Notes under the pieces: model-generated
Seen by the model: the letters and a program-made list of their open reading frames with translations, nothing else
Databases searched by the model: none
What the model was told of the DNA's origin: nothing
Made by a program: the position numbers and the translations under genes
In this document: positions 1 through 8,407 of the stretch, in pieces
Numbering within the stretch: position 1 is the stretch's first letter
How the letters are laid out: each line of letters starts with the position of its first letter
DNA from: Clostridium algoriphilum
Lineage (GTDB): Bacteria > Bacillota > Clostridia > Clostridiales > Clostridiaceae
DNA: 64,000 nt
Direction: 5' to 3'
NCBI RefSeq assembly: GCF_020443705.1
Contig: NZ_JAIZZK010000015.1
Coordinates: forward strand, 36,332 to 100,331

Positions 1-1
1 T

Positions 2-274
2 ACTCCTGCACATACTACCTGTACATTAGTTGTAATTGGAGCAATTTTAGGAGGAATGGGTTTATATGATCCTCTAGTAAAAATTGCAGGTGCAGGCGCG
101 TTTGTACCTATAAGCAGCTTTGGGAATACTCTTGTAGCAGGGGCTCTAATTGATGCTGAGCAAACAGGATTTATAGGCATATTTACTGGTATTTTTAAGA
201 CAGCAAGTGCAGGTATTTCTGCTGCTATGATCTTTGGATTTATTGGTGCTATAATATTTAAACCTAAAGGTTAA
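2..274 (+). CDS. spoVAE: Stage V sporulation protein AE (SpoVAE-type), 3' part only
   Basis: The frame is open from base 2 and runs about 90 residues to TAA at 272-274, so the true start lies outside the window. It is strongly hydrophobic with Gly/Ala-rich membrane helices ([19 protein letters not shown], then [16 protein letters not shown]) and ends in a short FKPKG tail, as in the C-terminal part of SpoVAE/SpoVAEB, which is normally about 115-120 aa. SpoVA proteins form the inner spore membrane channel that moves dipicolinic acid during sporulation and germination. The DUF1657 gene just downstream is a common companion of spoVA genes in clostridia, which supports the call. Family assignment is from recognised sequence pattern. 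Confidence 0.85.
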   Translation, partial: TPAHTTCTLVVIGAILGGMGLYDPLVKIAGAGAFVPISSFGNTLVAGALIDAEQTGFIGIFTGIFKTASAGISAAMIFGFIGAIIFKPKG

Positions 275-299
275 ATATATTTGAAGGGAGGTGAAAACT

Positions 300-500
300 A
301 TGACTGTAGGAACTCAAATGCAACAAGCACTTGCTGGAATGCAAAGCGCGTCTGCTACAATGAAGACTTTTTCTCTAGAAACAGAGGATGAACAAGCAAA
401 AAGTGATTTCGAACAAATCGCAGAACAACTTGATTCTACAATAGACGTTTTAAAGGGAAGACAGAAATATATTCAGAAACAAGAACCTCAATATAAATAG
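300..500 (+). CDS. DUF1657 domain protein, spoVA-linked
   Basis: Small soluble protein of 66 aa (MTVGTQMQQALAGMQSAS...), recognised as DUF1657, a short helical family found beside spoVA genes in spore formers; its molecular role is not known. I chose ATG 300 because GGGAGGTG at 285-292 is an ideal ribosome site 7 nt upstream; the in-frame GTG at 291 lies inside that ribosome site. It follows the spoVAE end by 25 bp, so the two are very likely co-transcribed in the forespore. The C-terminal half is rich in Asp/Glu/Gln and predicted helical. Confidence 0.85.
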   Translation: MTVGTQMQQALAGMQSASATMKTFSLETEDEQAKSDFEQIAEQLDSTIDVLKGRQKYIQKQEPQYK

Positions 501-564
501 TATTAATTAATTTTTAATTGTTATTAAGGATAACAATATTAATGCTAATTAAATAATAAATATG

Positions 565-627
565 GTTAAAGAATCACATTAAAAAGGGTGTATATCATAA
601 ACAACCTTTTTAATGTAATTCTTTAAC
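565..627. repeat. 27-bp imperfect inverted repeat (long hairpin)
   Basis: Arms at 565-591 and 601-627 match at 25 of 27 positions around a 9-nt loop. It lies between the spoVA/DUF1657 unit and the RNase J gene. The stem contains A/T runs but no T-tract follows the right arm, so it is not a textbook terminator. It may still end the sporulation operon, act on the RNase J leader, or be a remnant of a small mobile repeat. Confidence 0.6.
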
Positions 628-726
628 GTTAATATGTAATGCGATAACCATAAACTAAGAGTCATTACAATAAAAATGGTGATATAAAGAAAAAAATATA
701 ATTACATATATAAAGGGGAGGATTTA

Positions 727-2391
727 GTGAAAAACGAGGAAAGTATAAAGGTTATTCCTTTAGGAGGCCTTGGGGAAATAGGTAAGAATATAACAGCTAT
801 TGAGTACGATGATGAAATCATTGTTATAGACTGTGGTTTATCATTTCCTGATGAGGAAATGTATGGTGTAGATTTGGTAATTCCAGATATAACTTATTTA
901 AAAAATAATGCAGAAAAAGTAAAAGGCGTTTTTTTAACTCATGGGCATGAAGATCATATAGGAGCATTGCCATACATTCTAAAACAATTGAATGTACCTA
1001 TTTATGGTACTAAGCTAACCTTAGGAATAATTGAAAATAAACTAAAAGAGAACAATATGCTTTTAGACTGTGAGCTTCACAGTGTAAATGCTGGAGACAT
1101 AATAGAACTACAAAATCTTAAAATTGAATTCATAAGAGTTACTCACAGCATAGCGGACTCCTGTGCTATTGCAATACACTCACCATTGGGGGTTATAGTA
1201 CATACTGGTGACTTCAAAATTGATTTTACCCCTATAGATGGATTAGTCATGGATTTAGAACGTATCTCAAATTTAGGTAAAGAGGGCGTAATGCTTCTTA
1301 TGGCGGATAGCACAAATGTGGAACGGGAAGGGCATACTATTTCAGAAAAAGCTATTGGAAAGACTCTAACTAGAATACTTTCTAGTGCGCAAGGAAGAGT
1401 TATTGTAGCCACGTTTGCTTCAAACATCCATAGAGTGCAGCAGATTGCAGATGCCTCTGTAATGTATGGTAGGAAAATTGTTTTTAGTGGAAGGAGTATG
1501 GAGAACATATCACAAGTAGCTATGGACCTGGGATATCTTCATATACCAGAAGATCACATTATAAGTATGGATGATATGCGAAATTACTCAAATAAAGACA
1601 TTACAATAATAACTACTGGAAGTCAGGGTGAACCTATGGCAGGCCTTGCTAGAATAGCTTTTGCCACTCATAGAAAAATTTTCATAGAACCAGAGGACTT
1701 GTATGTTATTTCTGCATCTCCAATTCCAGGCAATGAGAAGCTTATATCTAGGGTAATAAATGAGTTATTCAAAAAAGGAGCAGAGGTAATTTATAAGGAT
1801 TTGGAAGAAGTGCATGTATCCGGTCATGCATATCAAGAAGAATTAAAATTAATTCATGCATTAGTTCATCCTAAATATTTTATGCCAGTTCATGGCGAAT
1901 ACAGACATTTGAGGCAGCATGCTAAATTGGCAGAAAAATTAGGTATGCAAGGCAAAGATATATTTACTATGGAAACAGGTCAGGTTTTAGAACTTACCAA
2001 GGAGGAAGCTAAAGTCACAGGACGGGTACAGACTGGATCTGTATTTGTAGATGGACTTGGTGTTGGGGATGTTGGAAGCGTAGTTCTTAGGGATAGAAAA
2101 CACTTAGCAGAAGATGGCATGCTCACTGTAGTGGTTACATTAGAGCGGGAATCTTATAGTATTATTGTAGGACCAGATATAATAACTCGCGGATTTATAT
2201 ATGCAAAGGAATCAGATGCATTGATTAATGAAGTAAAGGAGATTGCAAGGATTGAACTTAATAAGTGCTTAGATAAAAAAATTATTGAATGGTATGTATT
2301 AAAATCTAAAATGAAAAAATCCATGGAAAGATATTTATATGAAAAAACAAAGCGTAGACCAATTATCCTTCCAATTATCATGGAAATATAA
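727..2391 (+). CDS. rnj: Ribonuclease J
   Basis: 554 aa, the usual length of RNase J, a metallo-beta-lactamase/beta-CASP enzyme with endonuclease and 5'-to-3' exonuclease activity central to mRNA decay and rRNA maturation in Firmicutes. Visible marks are the N-terminal VIPLGGLGEIGKN, the zinc motif H72-G-H74-E-D76-H77, HTGDFKID, the beta-CASP part with MADSTNVEREG, TGSQGEPMAGLARIA, SGHAYQEEL and PVHGEYRHL, and a C-terminal domain ending in RRPIILPIIMEI. The start is GTG 727 behind GGGGAGGA (715-722). It stands alone, followed by a perfect-stem terminator. Whether it is the J1 or J2 paralogue cannot be told from this window. Confidence 0.95.
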   Translation: MKNEESIKVIPLGGLGEIGKNITAIEYDDEIIVIDCGLSFPDEEMYGVDLVIPDITYLKNNAEKVKGVFLTHGHEDHIGALPYILKQLNVPIYGTKLTLGIIENKLKENNMLLDCELHSVNAGDIIELQNLKIEFIRVTHSIADSCAIAIHSPLGVIVHTGDFKIDFTPIDGLVMDLERISNLGKEGVMLLMADSTNVEREGHTISEKAIGKTLTRILSSAQGRVIVATFASNIHRVQQIADASVMYGRKIVFSGRSMENISQVAMDLGYLHIPEDHIISMDDMRNYSNKDITIITTGSQGEPMAGLARIAFATHRKIFIEPEDLYVISASPIPGNEKLISRVINELFKKGAEVIYKDLEEVHVSGHAYQEELKLIHALVHPKYFMPVHGEYRHLRQHAKLAEKLGMQGKDIFTMETGQVLELTKEEAKVTGRVQTGSVFVDGLGVGDVGSVVLRDRKHLAEDGMLTVVVTLERESYSIIVGPDIITRGFIYAKESDALINEVKEIARIELNKCLDKKIIEWYVLKSKMKKSMERYLYEKTKRRPIILPIIMEI

Positions 2392-2440
2392 CAACACTTA
2401 AGAAGGTTTTAAATCTAAACTAATAGTAATTATTCATAGA

Positions 2441-2490
2441 AAACAAAGAACTAACAAAATATAACGATATTTTGTTAGTTCTTTGTTTTT
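2441..2490. terminator. Bidirectional terminator between rnj and the ywaF-like gene
   Basis: Perfect 22-bp stem: left arm 2441-2462, loop AACG, right arm 2467-2488, with T-rich sequence after the right arm and A-rich sequence before the left arm. It serves both convergent genes. The stop codon of the minus-strand gene (2475-2477) lies inside the stem. Confidence 0.92.
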
Positions 2491-3215
2491 GTTGTTTTAT
2501 AAAAGGGTAAATATAGTAGCACGAATAATATATTAATACAAATAATAAATAGAGGTACATATACAAAGGGATTAGTAGGTATTTGATTTAATAAAGGGAA
2601 ATTAGGTTTACACCTTAGATAACTGTAGTTTGATTTAAGTAAATAATTTGTAGGTATAGTGATAATAAAATATATAATTGTCCATTTGAATGTCCGCTTT
2701 AATGAAGTTAAGTTTGGGGTGTAATTATGAACAAACATCATGAAAAATATGGATATAACAATACCGCCATGGCATATGAAAAATTGAATAAATACATAGT
2801 GTGGAAAAGTATATATAGAAGTGTCATTAAAAAATAAGGCGATACCAGCACCACCTAAGCCCCAAAAATAAACTATATCAAATATATTGTGGCTTTTAGT
2901 TATAATCATTAATATGCATAAGATTATTGATAACCTACATAGATATAGTGGTAAACATTCTCTTAAAGTTAATAAGCTATTATCTATATACCAATAATAT
3001 AAAGAAACTTGATTAACAATTAACGTTGTTCCTAAAATATAAGAATAAATTTTTTCTTTTTTATCATCTTTTAACTTATACTTCAAAATATATGTTAGAT
3101 AAATTAAGAATGCAATAATAATTAAACTTATAATATGGGCTGTAGGAAAATGTTTTTGAGCAACGCTAGTATAATCAGCTCTCCAGTAACTATAAAAAAA
3201 TTTCAAAATACTCAC
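2475..3215 (-). CDS. YwaF-family (TIGR02206-type) integral membrane protein
   Basis: 246 aa, nearly all hydrophobic, with about six or seven membrane segments. The order of motifs (a first helix after PTAHIISLIII, LRECLPLYLCRLSIILCILMI, FWGLGGAGIALFF, HYVFIQFFICHGGIVIS, TNYLLKSNYSYL and a final helix) matches the YwaF/TIGR02206 family of small Firmicute membrane proteins, whose function is not established. The ribosome site is the AGGTGAG seen on the minus strand just above the start. It is a single gene convergent with rnj, with its 3' end inside the shared terminator. Family recognised by pattern; role unknown. Confidence 0.75.
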   Translation of the reverse strand: MSILKFFYSYWRADYTSVAQKHFPTAHIISLIIIAFLIYLTYILKYKLKDDKKEKIYSYILGTTLIVNQVSLYYWYIDNSLLTLRECLPLYLCRLSIILCILMIITKSHNIFDIVYFWGLGGAGIALFFNDTSIYTFPHYVFIQFFICHGGIVISIFFMMFVHNYTPNLTSLKRTFKWTIIYFIITIPTNYLLKSNYSYLRCKPNFPLLNQIPTNPFVYVPLFIICINILFVLLYLPFYKTTKTKN

Positions 3216-3285
3216 CTCATATATATTTTTTAAGTTTATGGGGAATATTATTCACAAATATTTAAAAAACAAAAGATAGAAATTT

Positions 3286-3324
3286 GATAGAACCAAGGCT
3301 TGAGTTTCCTTAGTTCTATTTTTA
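3286..3324 (+). terminator. Hairpin with T-run, near-copy of the one at 9473
   Basis: Stem TAGAACCAAGG / CCTTAGTTCTA with a 9-nt loop, followed by TTTTTA, so it looks like a + strand rho-independent terminator. No + strand gene ends just before it. Its 39 bases match those at 9473-9511 at 35 positions, so it is a duplicated element as well as a possible terminator. Confidence 0.65.
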
Positions 3325-3593
3325 GTGTGCCCTGAATGGGTATTTACTCTTCGGTGAAAGTAATGTTGCTCATTAATCTTATGTTTTTTAAGTAGGAGAC
3401 ATCACTTGCTTTTCTAAATGCAGAGTTTGACGAAAGTTGCGAGTGAATTATTGTGCTAAAAACACTATAATTAAAAGTAGTTATGGATATTTGTAGAAAT
3501 ATAACTGTATTAAAGATCAGATAGAGTGATCTAATGGTTAGTATTATGATTAAAGCCATTATTTAAATAATTATAAAAAAGGAGATATGCATT
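3325..3593. other. Intergenic leader region before the PAS histidine kinase gene
   Basis: With the hairpin above, this fills the 378-bp gap between the divergent ywaF-like and kinase genes. It is AT-rich, with a small perfect hairpin AGATCA-(7 nt)-TGATCT at 3514-3532 and an AAAAAGGAGAT ribosome site just before 3594. A promoter presumably lies here, but I could not settle on a -35/-10 pair. No supported gene seen. Confidence 0.5.
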
Positions 3594-5456
3594 ATGAAAA
3601 ATATAATGCCAAATATAAGTATGCATTATAAGAATGATAGTGTTGATAAAAATAAATATATAGGGCAACATGATTTAGAAAAAAAGTTAAATGAAAGAAT
3701 TATTCAACTTGAAGAGGAGTTACAGTATACCAAGGAATGCCTCCAAACATCAAATGAGGAACATCTTGTTTACAATGAAGAACTACAGAGTATAAACGAA
3801 GAATATCAAGCAGTAAATGATGAATTACTAAAAATCAACACCCAGTATCAATATAAAAATCAAGAACTGGCTGATCTATACGATGATATGACAAACTATT
3901 TAGACAGTGCAGATATTGGAACCATTTTTCTTGATGAAAATCTTTGTATAAGAAAGTTTACACCGAGTATTACTAAAGAGATAAACCTTAAGGAGCAGGA
4001 TATTGGGCGTCCTATGAATCACATATCCAATAACCTGATAAATGATGACTTAAATATGGGTGCAAGCGAGGTATTGAACAGTCATATGTCGTATGAGAAG
4101 GAAATTCAAAGTAAAAATGGAAGATGGTATTTATTGAAATGCGAGCCATACTGTACAGTTGAGAATTTAATTAAGGGAGTCGTATTATCTCTTGTGGATA
4201 TAACCAGAAGTAAGCATGCTGAAATAGAGATGGTTAGGAGCAAGGAGAGGTACGAGCAGTTGGTTGAAAATTCTCCTTATTCCATCTATATCATACAGAA
4301 TGGCAAGTTCTACTTTTCGAATTCAGCAGGAATAAAATTACTGAAAGCAAAAGATCTGAATGAATTAATGTTTATACAGTATGCGTATTATTTTAATATT
4401 GATGAAGAAGAACTAATCGATAATGGTGTTAATAGCATTCAAATGCATGAAAAAACTATCATACCAAAAGAGGATAGAATTATTCTGCCCGATGGGACTG
4501 TACTCTTAGTAGAAATATCAGCAATGCCACTTCTCTTTGATGGGAGTGCAGCAAAATTATTATTAGTAAGGGACACTTCTTTTCGGATAAAAGAAAGGCT
4601 TTTAGAAGAAGAAAATAAAAAAAACAAGAGGTTATTAGATGAAACTATTTTATCAGAAACTTTAAAGACGGAGTTTTTCAGTAACCTTTCCCATGAACTA
4701 AGAACGCCCTTAAATGTAATTTTATCTGCCTTGCAGCTTTTGGATACATATGCAAGCGGCAGTGATGTTAATGATAAAGAAATAAAATTTAAAAAGTATA
4801 GTAACATAATGAAACAGAATTGTTACAGACAATTAAGACTTGTTAATAATATGATTGATATTACAAAACTTGATGCGGGTTTTTTTGAGTTAACTCTACA
4901 GAACTGTAATATCATAAATATTGTTGAGAGTGTTACTATGTCAGTAGCCGAATATATCAAATCTAAATCCATTGAATTGATTTTTGATACTGATATAGAG
5001 GAGTGTATAATACCCTGCGATCCAGAAAAGATTGAAAGAGTGATACTAAATTTACTTGCTAATTCAATAAAGTTCACAAAACCAGGCGGAAATATAACAG
5101 TAAATATGTATGATAAAGGAGAAAATATTATAATATCAATAAAAGATACAGGTATAGGCATTCCAAACGATAAGTTAGATATTATTTTCGATAGATTTAG
5201 ACAGGTAGATAGGTCACTTACACGAAACCAGGAGGGCAGTGGGATTGGATTGTCAATAGTAAAATCCCTTGTTGAGCTACATGGGGGTAAAATTTCTGTA
5301 TTGAGTGAATACGGCAAAGGAACAGAGTTTATAATTGTGTTTCCAGTAATAGTACTGCCAGAAGAGAACGACATATGTGAAGTATTTGAAGCTGAGTCAC
5401 AAGAAAGAATTGAGAGAATACATATTGAGTTTTCGGATATCTATTCCTTAAATTAG
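3594..5456 (+). CDS. PAS-domain sensor histidine kinase
   Basis: 620 aa, no membrane segment, so a cytoplasmic sensor kinase. Order: an N-terminal coiled coil of EEL/NEE repeats (about residues 30-85), a PAS domain (about 95-205, ending VVLSLVDITRSK), a second PAS domain (about 215-330), a HisKA domain with SHELRTPLN and phospho-acceptor H367, and a HATPase domain with N-box NLLANSIKF, G1 DTGIGIP and G2 GSGIGLSIV. The coiled coil plus first PAS resembles the C-terminus of the CheB-CheR fusion encoded next, so the two look like parts of one signalling system. ATG 3594 follows GGAGAT. No response regulator gene is adjacent, so its partner is unknown. Confidence 0.9.
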   Translation: MKNIMPNISMHYKNDSVDKNKYIGQHDLEKKLNERIIQLEEELQYTKECLQTSNEEHLVYNEELQSINEEYQAVNDELLKINTQYQYKNQELADLYDDMTNYLDSADIGTIFLDENLCIRKFTPSITKEINLKEQDIGRPMNHISNNLINDDLNMGASEVLNSHMSYEKEIQSKNGRWYLLKCEPYCTVENLIKGVVLSLVDITRSKHAEIEMVRSKERYEQLVENSPYSIYIIQNGKFYFSNSAGIKLLKAKDLNELMFIQYAYYFNIDEEELIDNGVNSIQMHEKTIIPKEDRIILPDGTVLLVEISAMPLLFDGSAAKLLLVRDTSFRIKERLLEEENKKNKRLLDETILSETLKTEFFSNLSHELRTPLNVILSALQLLDTYASGSDVNDKEIKFKKYSNIMKQNCYRQLRLVNNMIDITKLDAGFFELTLQNCNIINIVESVTMSVAEYIKSKSIELIFDTDIEECIIPCDPEKIERVILNLLANSIKFTKPGGNITVNMYDKGENIIISIKDTGIGIPNDKLDIIFDRFRQVDRSLTRNQEGSGIGLSIVKSLVELHGGKISVLSEYGKGTEFIIVFPVIVLPEENDICEVFEAESQERIERIHIEFSDIYSLN

Positions 5457-5607
5457 ATAGACTCACATATATGTATATGTCATAGTTAAAATAAATTAAT
5501 AAAAAATAATATAGGAAATTAAAAACTATTATACTCCGTTTATAAATATTTTGTTATAATAAGAAGATAAAATGATGTGTAATTCAATTTGTGAATGGAG
5601 GAATATA

Positions 5608-8319
5608 ATGAAGGGGAATAAGAACCTTGACATAAACATAAGGACTAAAAATTCTGGGGGCAATGCTTCTAAAACGGATACCGCAAAAACGGACTTTTCA
5701 ATCGTTGGCATAGGCGCCTCCGCAGGAGGGTTGGAGGCTCTGTCAGCTTTCCTTCGTAATGTGCCTGAAGATAGCGGCTTGGCTTTTGTTATCGTTCAGC
5801 ATATGGAGAAGAATAGTAAGCATATTTTGGTGGAGTTACTTCAGAAGGATACTAGTATGAAAGTTGTACAGGCCTATGAGAACATATCTGTTGAGCCTGG
5901 TTGCGTATATGTAATTCCGCCAAACAAGAATATGTCTATTAAGCATAATATTATACACCTTTTTGATTTTATTGCGCCCCACGCTCTGCGTATGCCCATA
6001 GACTTCTTTTTTTGTTCCCTGGCGAAGGATAAACAGGAGAGGAGTATTGGCGTCATACTTTCAGGTATGGGAAGCGACGGTACAGCAGGACTCAGAGAAA
6101 TTAAAGAAAAAGGAGGAGGTGTCTTTATCCAGGAACCGTCCTCTTCTAAATATGAAGACATGCCTATTAGTGCCATTGAGGCAGGTTTAGCAGACGTTAT
6201 ATCCACCGTAGAGACTATGCCTTCAAAGATTATTTCCTATCTTGAGCATAAGCCCCATATGGTTATGACTGACAAGGAACATCCAGATAAACTCATGAAT
6301 TACTTCGACAATATTATAGTCCTGTTACGAAAACATACAGGTCATGATTTTTCTTCATATAAAAAAAACACTATACAACGTAGGATTGAGAGGTGTATGG
6401 GTATTCATAAAATTGATGATATAGCCACCTACGCCAGTTTTTTGAAGGGGAATCCTCAGGAACTGAATTTGTTATTTAAGGAGTTTTTAATTGGGGTTAC
6501 CAGTTTCTTTCGCGAACCGATGGAGTGGAAATTGCTAAGGGACAAAGTTATACCGTCACTCTTAGATTTACGGTCGACAACTGATACGGTTCGAGTTTGG
6601 ATATCTGCCTGTTCCACCGGCGAAGAGGCTTACTCCTTAGCGATTGTATTCAAAGATGTGATGGACCAATTAAAGCCTTCCAAAGACTTTTCTATTCAGA
6701 TTTTTGCTACTGATTTGGACAATGAAGCTATTGATAAAGCCCGGGAGGGCATTTTCTCGGTTAATATAGCAAAAGATATGTCGGCCGAGCGCCTGAATAA
6801 GTATTTCGTTAAGGTGGATCGGGGTTATCAGGTTGTCAAGGATATTCGGGACATGGTCATCTTTGCTCAACAAAACATGATTAAGGATCCACCATTTACA
6901 AAAATTGATATAATGGTCTGTCGGAACCTGCTTATCTACCTGACACCAGAAATCCAGAAAAAGCTCATTCCTCTTTTTCATTACAGTCTTAATAGTGACG
7001 GATTTTTGTTTTTAGGAAGTGCAGAGTCAGTCGGAAACTTTACCGATCTTTTTAAACCACTTAATCTTAAATCGCGAATTTATCAGAGGCTCCGGCCTTT
7101 AATTCAGAAGGAGCCTATAGAATTCCCCAACTCCTTTGCACCGTATCAGCCTGAAGTGAACCAGCCGTCGGATGATGTTCAGAACATGCAGTCGCTGGCG
7201 GATAAACTGATTTTGCAATATTATTCGCCGGCCACAGTGCTCGTCAATGGTAAAGGTGATATCATCTACATTACCGGGCGAACGGGTAAGTACCTGGAAC
7301 CGGCTGCCGGTAAGGTTAATTGGAATATTTTTGCCATGGCCCGTGAAGGGCTAAACTATAAACTGAATGACACTTTCTACAAGGCTGTTCGGCAAAAAGA
7401 GGTGGTTACTTCCAAGGATGCTATTGTGCTAAACGAAGGTGGATCGCTGATGGTTAATATCTCAGTCAATCCGCTCAAAGAGCCGGAGGCGCTGCGAGAG
7501 ATGGTAATGATTATTTTTACCGACGTGATCACCCCTAAGGTAAGCAAAACAATAAACATAACTGGACAAATCCCTGCCAGTAATAAGCGGGAGGAGGAAC
7601 TGGAGCGAGAACTACTACAAACTCGCCAAATGTGGCAAGTTGCCGGTGCAGAAATGCAGATATCCCAAGAAGAATTCAAATCCAGCAATGAGGAATTGCA
7701 GTCATGCAACGAAGAACTCCAGTCGACAAACGAGGAATTGACCACAACCAAGGAAGAAGTACAGTCCTCAAATGAAGAGCTAAAGACGATCAATTTCGAA
7801 CTACAGGTCAAGTTAGACGACCTGTCACTAGTCACAAGCGATATGAAGAATCTAATGGACAGCACGAAGATTGCCACCTTATTTTTGGATAACACGTTGC
7901 TCGTTAAACGCTTCACAAACCAAATGACTGTAATCTCTAGGTTGATTTCGAGTGACGTGGGTCGACCAATCACTGATATTGCATCAGATCTAATTTATCC
8001 TGAATTGACAGAGGATATTAGGGATGTGCAACGTACGCTGATTACTGTTGAAAAACAGGTTATGTCTCGCAATGGGAGTTGGTTTAATGCTCGCATTCTG
8101 CCTTACCACACGTTAGAGGACAAAATAGATGGTGTGGTCATCACTTTTATAGATATCACTAAATCCAAAGAGCTAGAGGCAGAGATCAACAAGTCAGAAT
8201 TAGATTTAAAACAACGCATTGTAGATAAAGATAAAGAGCTATTATTGGTAAATAAAAGGTTGCTTGATGAAGTAGAGCAAGGTCATAGGGAAGTCGCTGC
8301 GTCGTTAGATCAGGAGTAG
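5608..8319 (+). CDS. CheB-CheR-PAS fusion (methylesterase/methyltransferase)
   Basis: 903 aa from ATG 5608, chosen because GGAGG at 5597-5601 sits 6 nt upstream. Order: CheB-type methylesterase (about residues 30-210; VGIGASAGGLEAL with catalytic S38, VQHM, LSGMGSDGTAGL) without a receiver domain; CheR-type SAM methyltransferase (about 230-500; TSFFREP, ISACSTGEEAYSLA near 332-345, VCRNLLIYL, FLGSAESVG); a PAS-like part; a long coiled coil of NEEL repeats (about 687-735); a last PAS ending ITFIDITKSK. Such fusions act on receptor methylation or related signalling outside the main che operon. GC is far above the neighbours in the middle of the gene (34/60 bases at 7141-7200), suggesting transfer. 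It ends soon after the PAS, where relatives often carry a histidine kinase. Confidence 0.93.
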   Translation: MKGNKNLDINIRTKNSGGNASKTDTAKTDFSIVGIGASAGGLEALSAFLRNVPEDSGLAFVIVQHMEKNSKHILVELLQKDTSMKVVQAYENISVEPGCVYVIPPNKNMSIKHNIIHLFDFIAPHALRMPIDFFFCSLAKDKQERSIGVILSGMGSDGTAGLREIKEKGGGVFIQEPSSSKYEDMPISAIEAGLADVISTVETMPSKIISYLEHKPHMVMTDKEHPDKLMNYFDNIIVLLRKHTGHDFSSYKKNTIQRRIERCMGIHKIDDIATYASFLKGNPQELNLLFKEFLIGVTSFFREPMEWKLLRDKVIPSLLDLRSTTDTVRVWISACSTGEEAYSLAIVFKDVMDQLKPSKDFSIQIFATDLDNEAIDKAREGIFSVNIAKDMSAERLNKYFVKVDRGYQVVKDIRDMVIFAQQNMIKDPPFTKIDIMVCRNLLIYLTPEIQKKLIPLFHYSLNSDGFLFLGSAESVGNFTDLFKPLNLKSRIYQRLRPLIQKEPIEFPNSFAPYQPEVNQPSDDVQNMQSLADKLILQYYSPATVLVNGKGDIIYITGRTGKYLEPAAGKVNWNIFAMAREGLNYKLNDTFYKAVRQKEVVTSKDAIVLNEGGSLMVNISVNPLKEPEALREMVMIIFTDVITPKVSKTINITGQIPASNKREEELERELLQTRQMWQVAGAEMQISQEEFKSSNEELQSCNEELQSTNEELTTTKEEVQSSNEELKTINFELQVKLDDLSLVTSDMKNLMDSTKIATLFLDNTLLVKRFTNQMTVISRLISSDVGRPITDIASDLIYPELTEDIRDVQRTLITVEKQVMSRNGSWFNARILPYHTLEDKIDGVVITFIDITKSKELEAEINKSELDLKQRIVDKDKELLLVNKRLLDEVEQGHREVAASLDQE

Positions 8320-8407
8320 TAAGTTATAAGTATTTCATCCCTCAAGGTATATGTAAAAGGTATTCTACACATACTAATGAAAATATTTACAATGAGGGGT
8401 GAAAGTA

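Noticed and set aside
3344..3559. 71-codon minus-strand frame in the gap before the PAS kinase
   Set aside because: No ribosome site, and composition is that of AT-rich non-coding DNA.
4823..5374. 183-codon minus-strand frame inside the PAS kinase gene
   Set aside because: Antisense to well-defined HisKA/HATPase motifs; low-complexity Ser/Ile/Leu product.
7377..7973. 198-codon minus-strand frame inside the CheB-CheR fusion gene
   Set aside because: Ser-rich antisense of the NEEL coiled-coil coding sequence; no family and no ribosome site.
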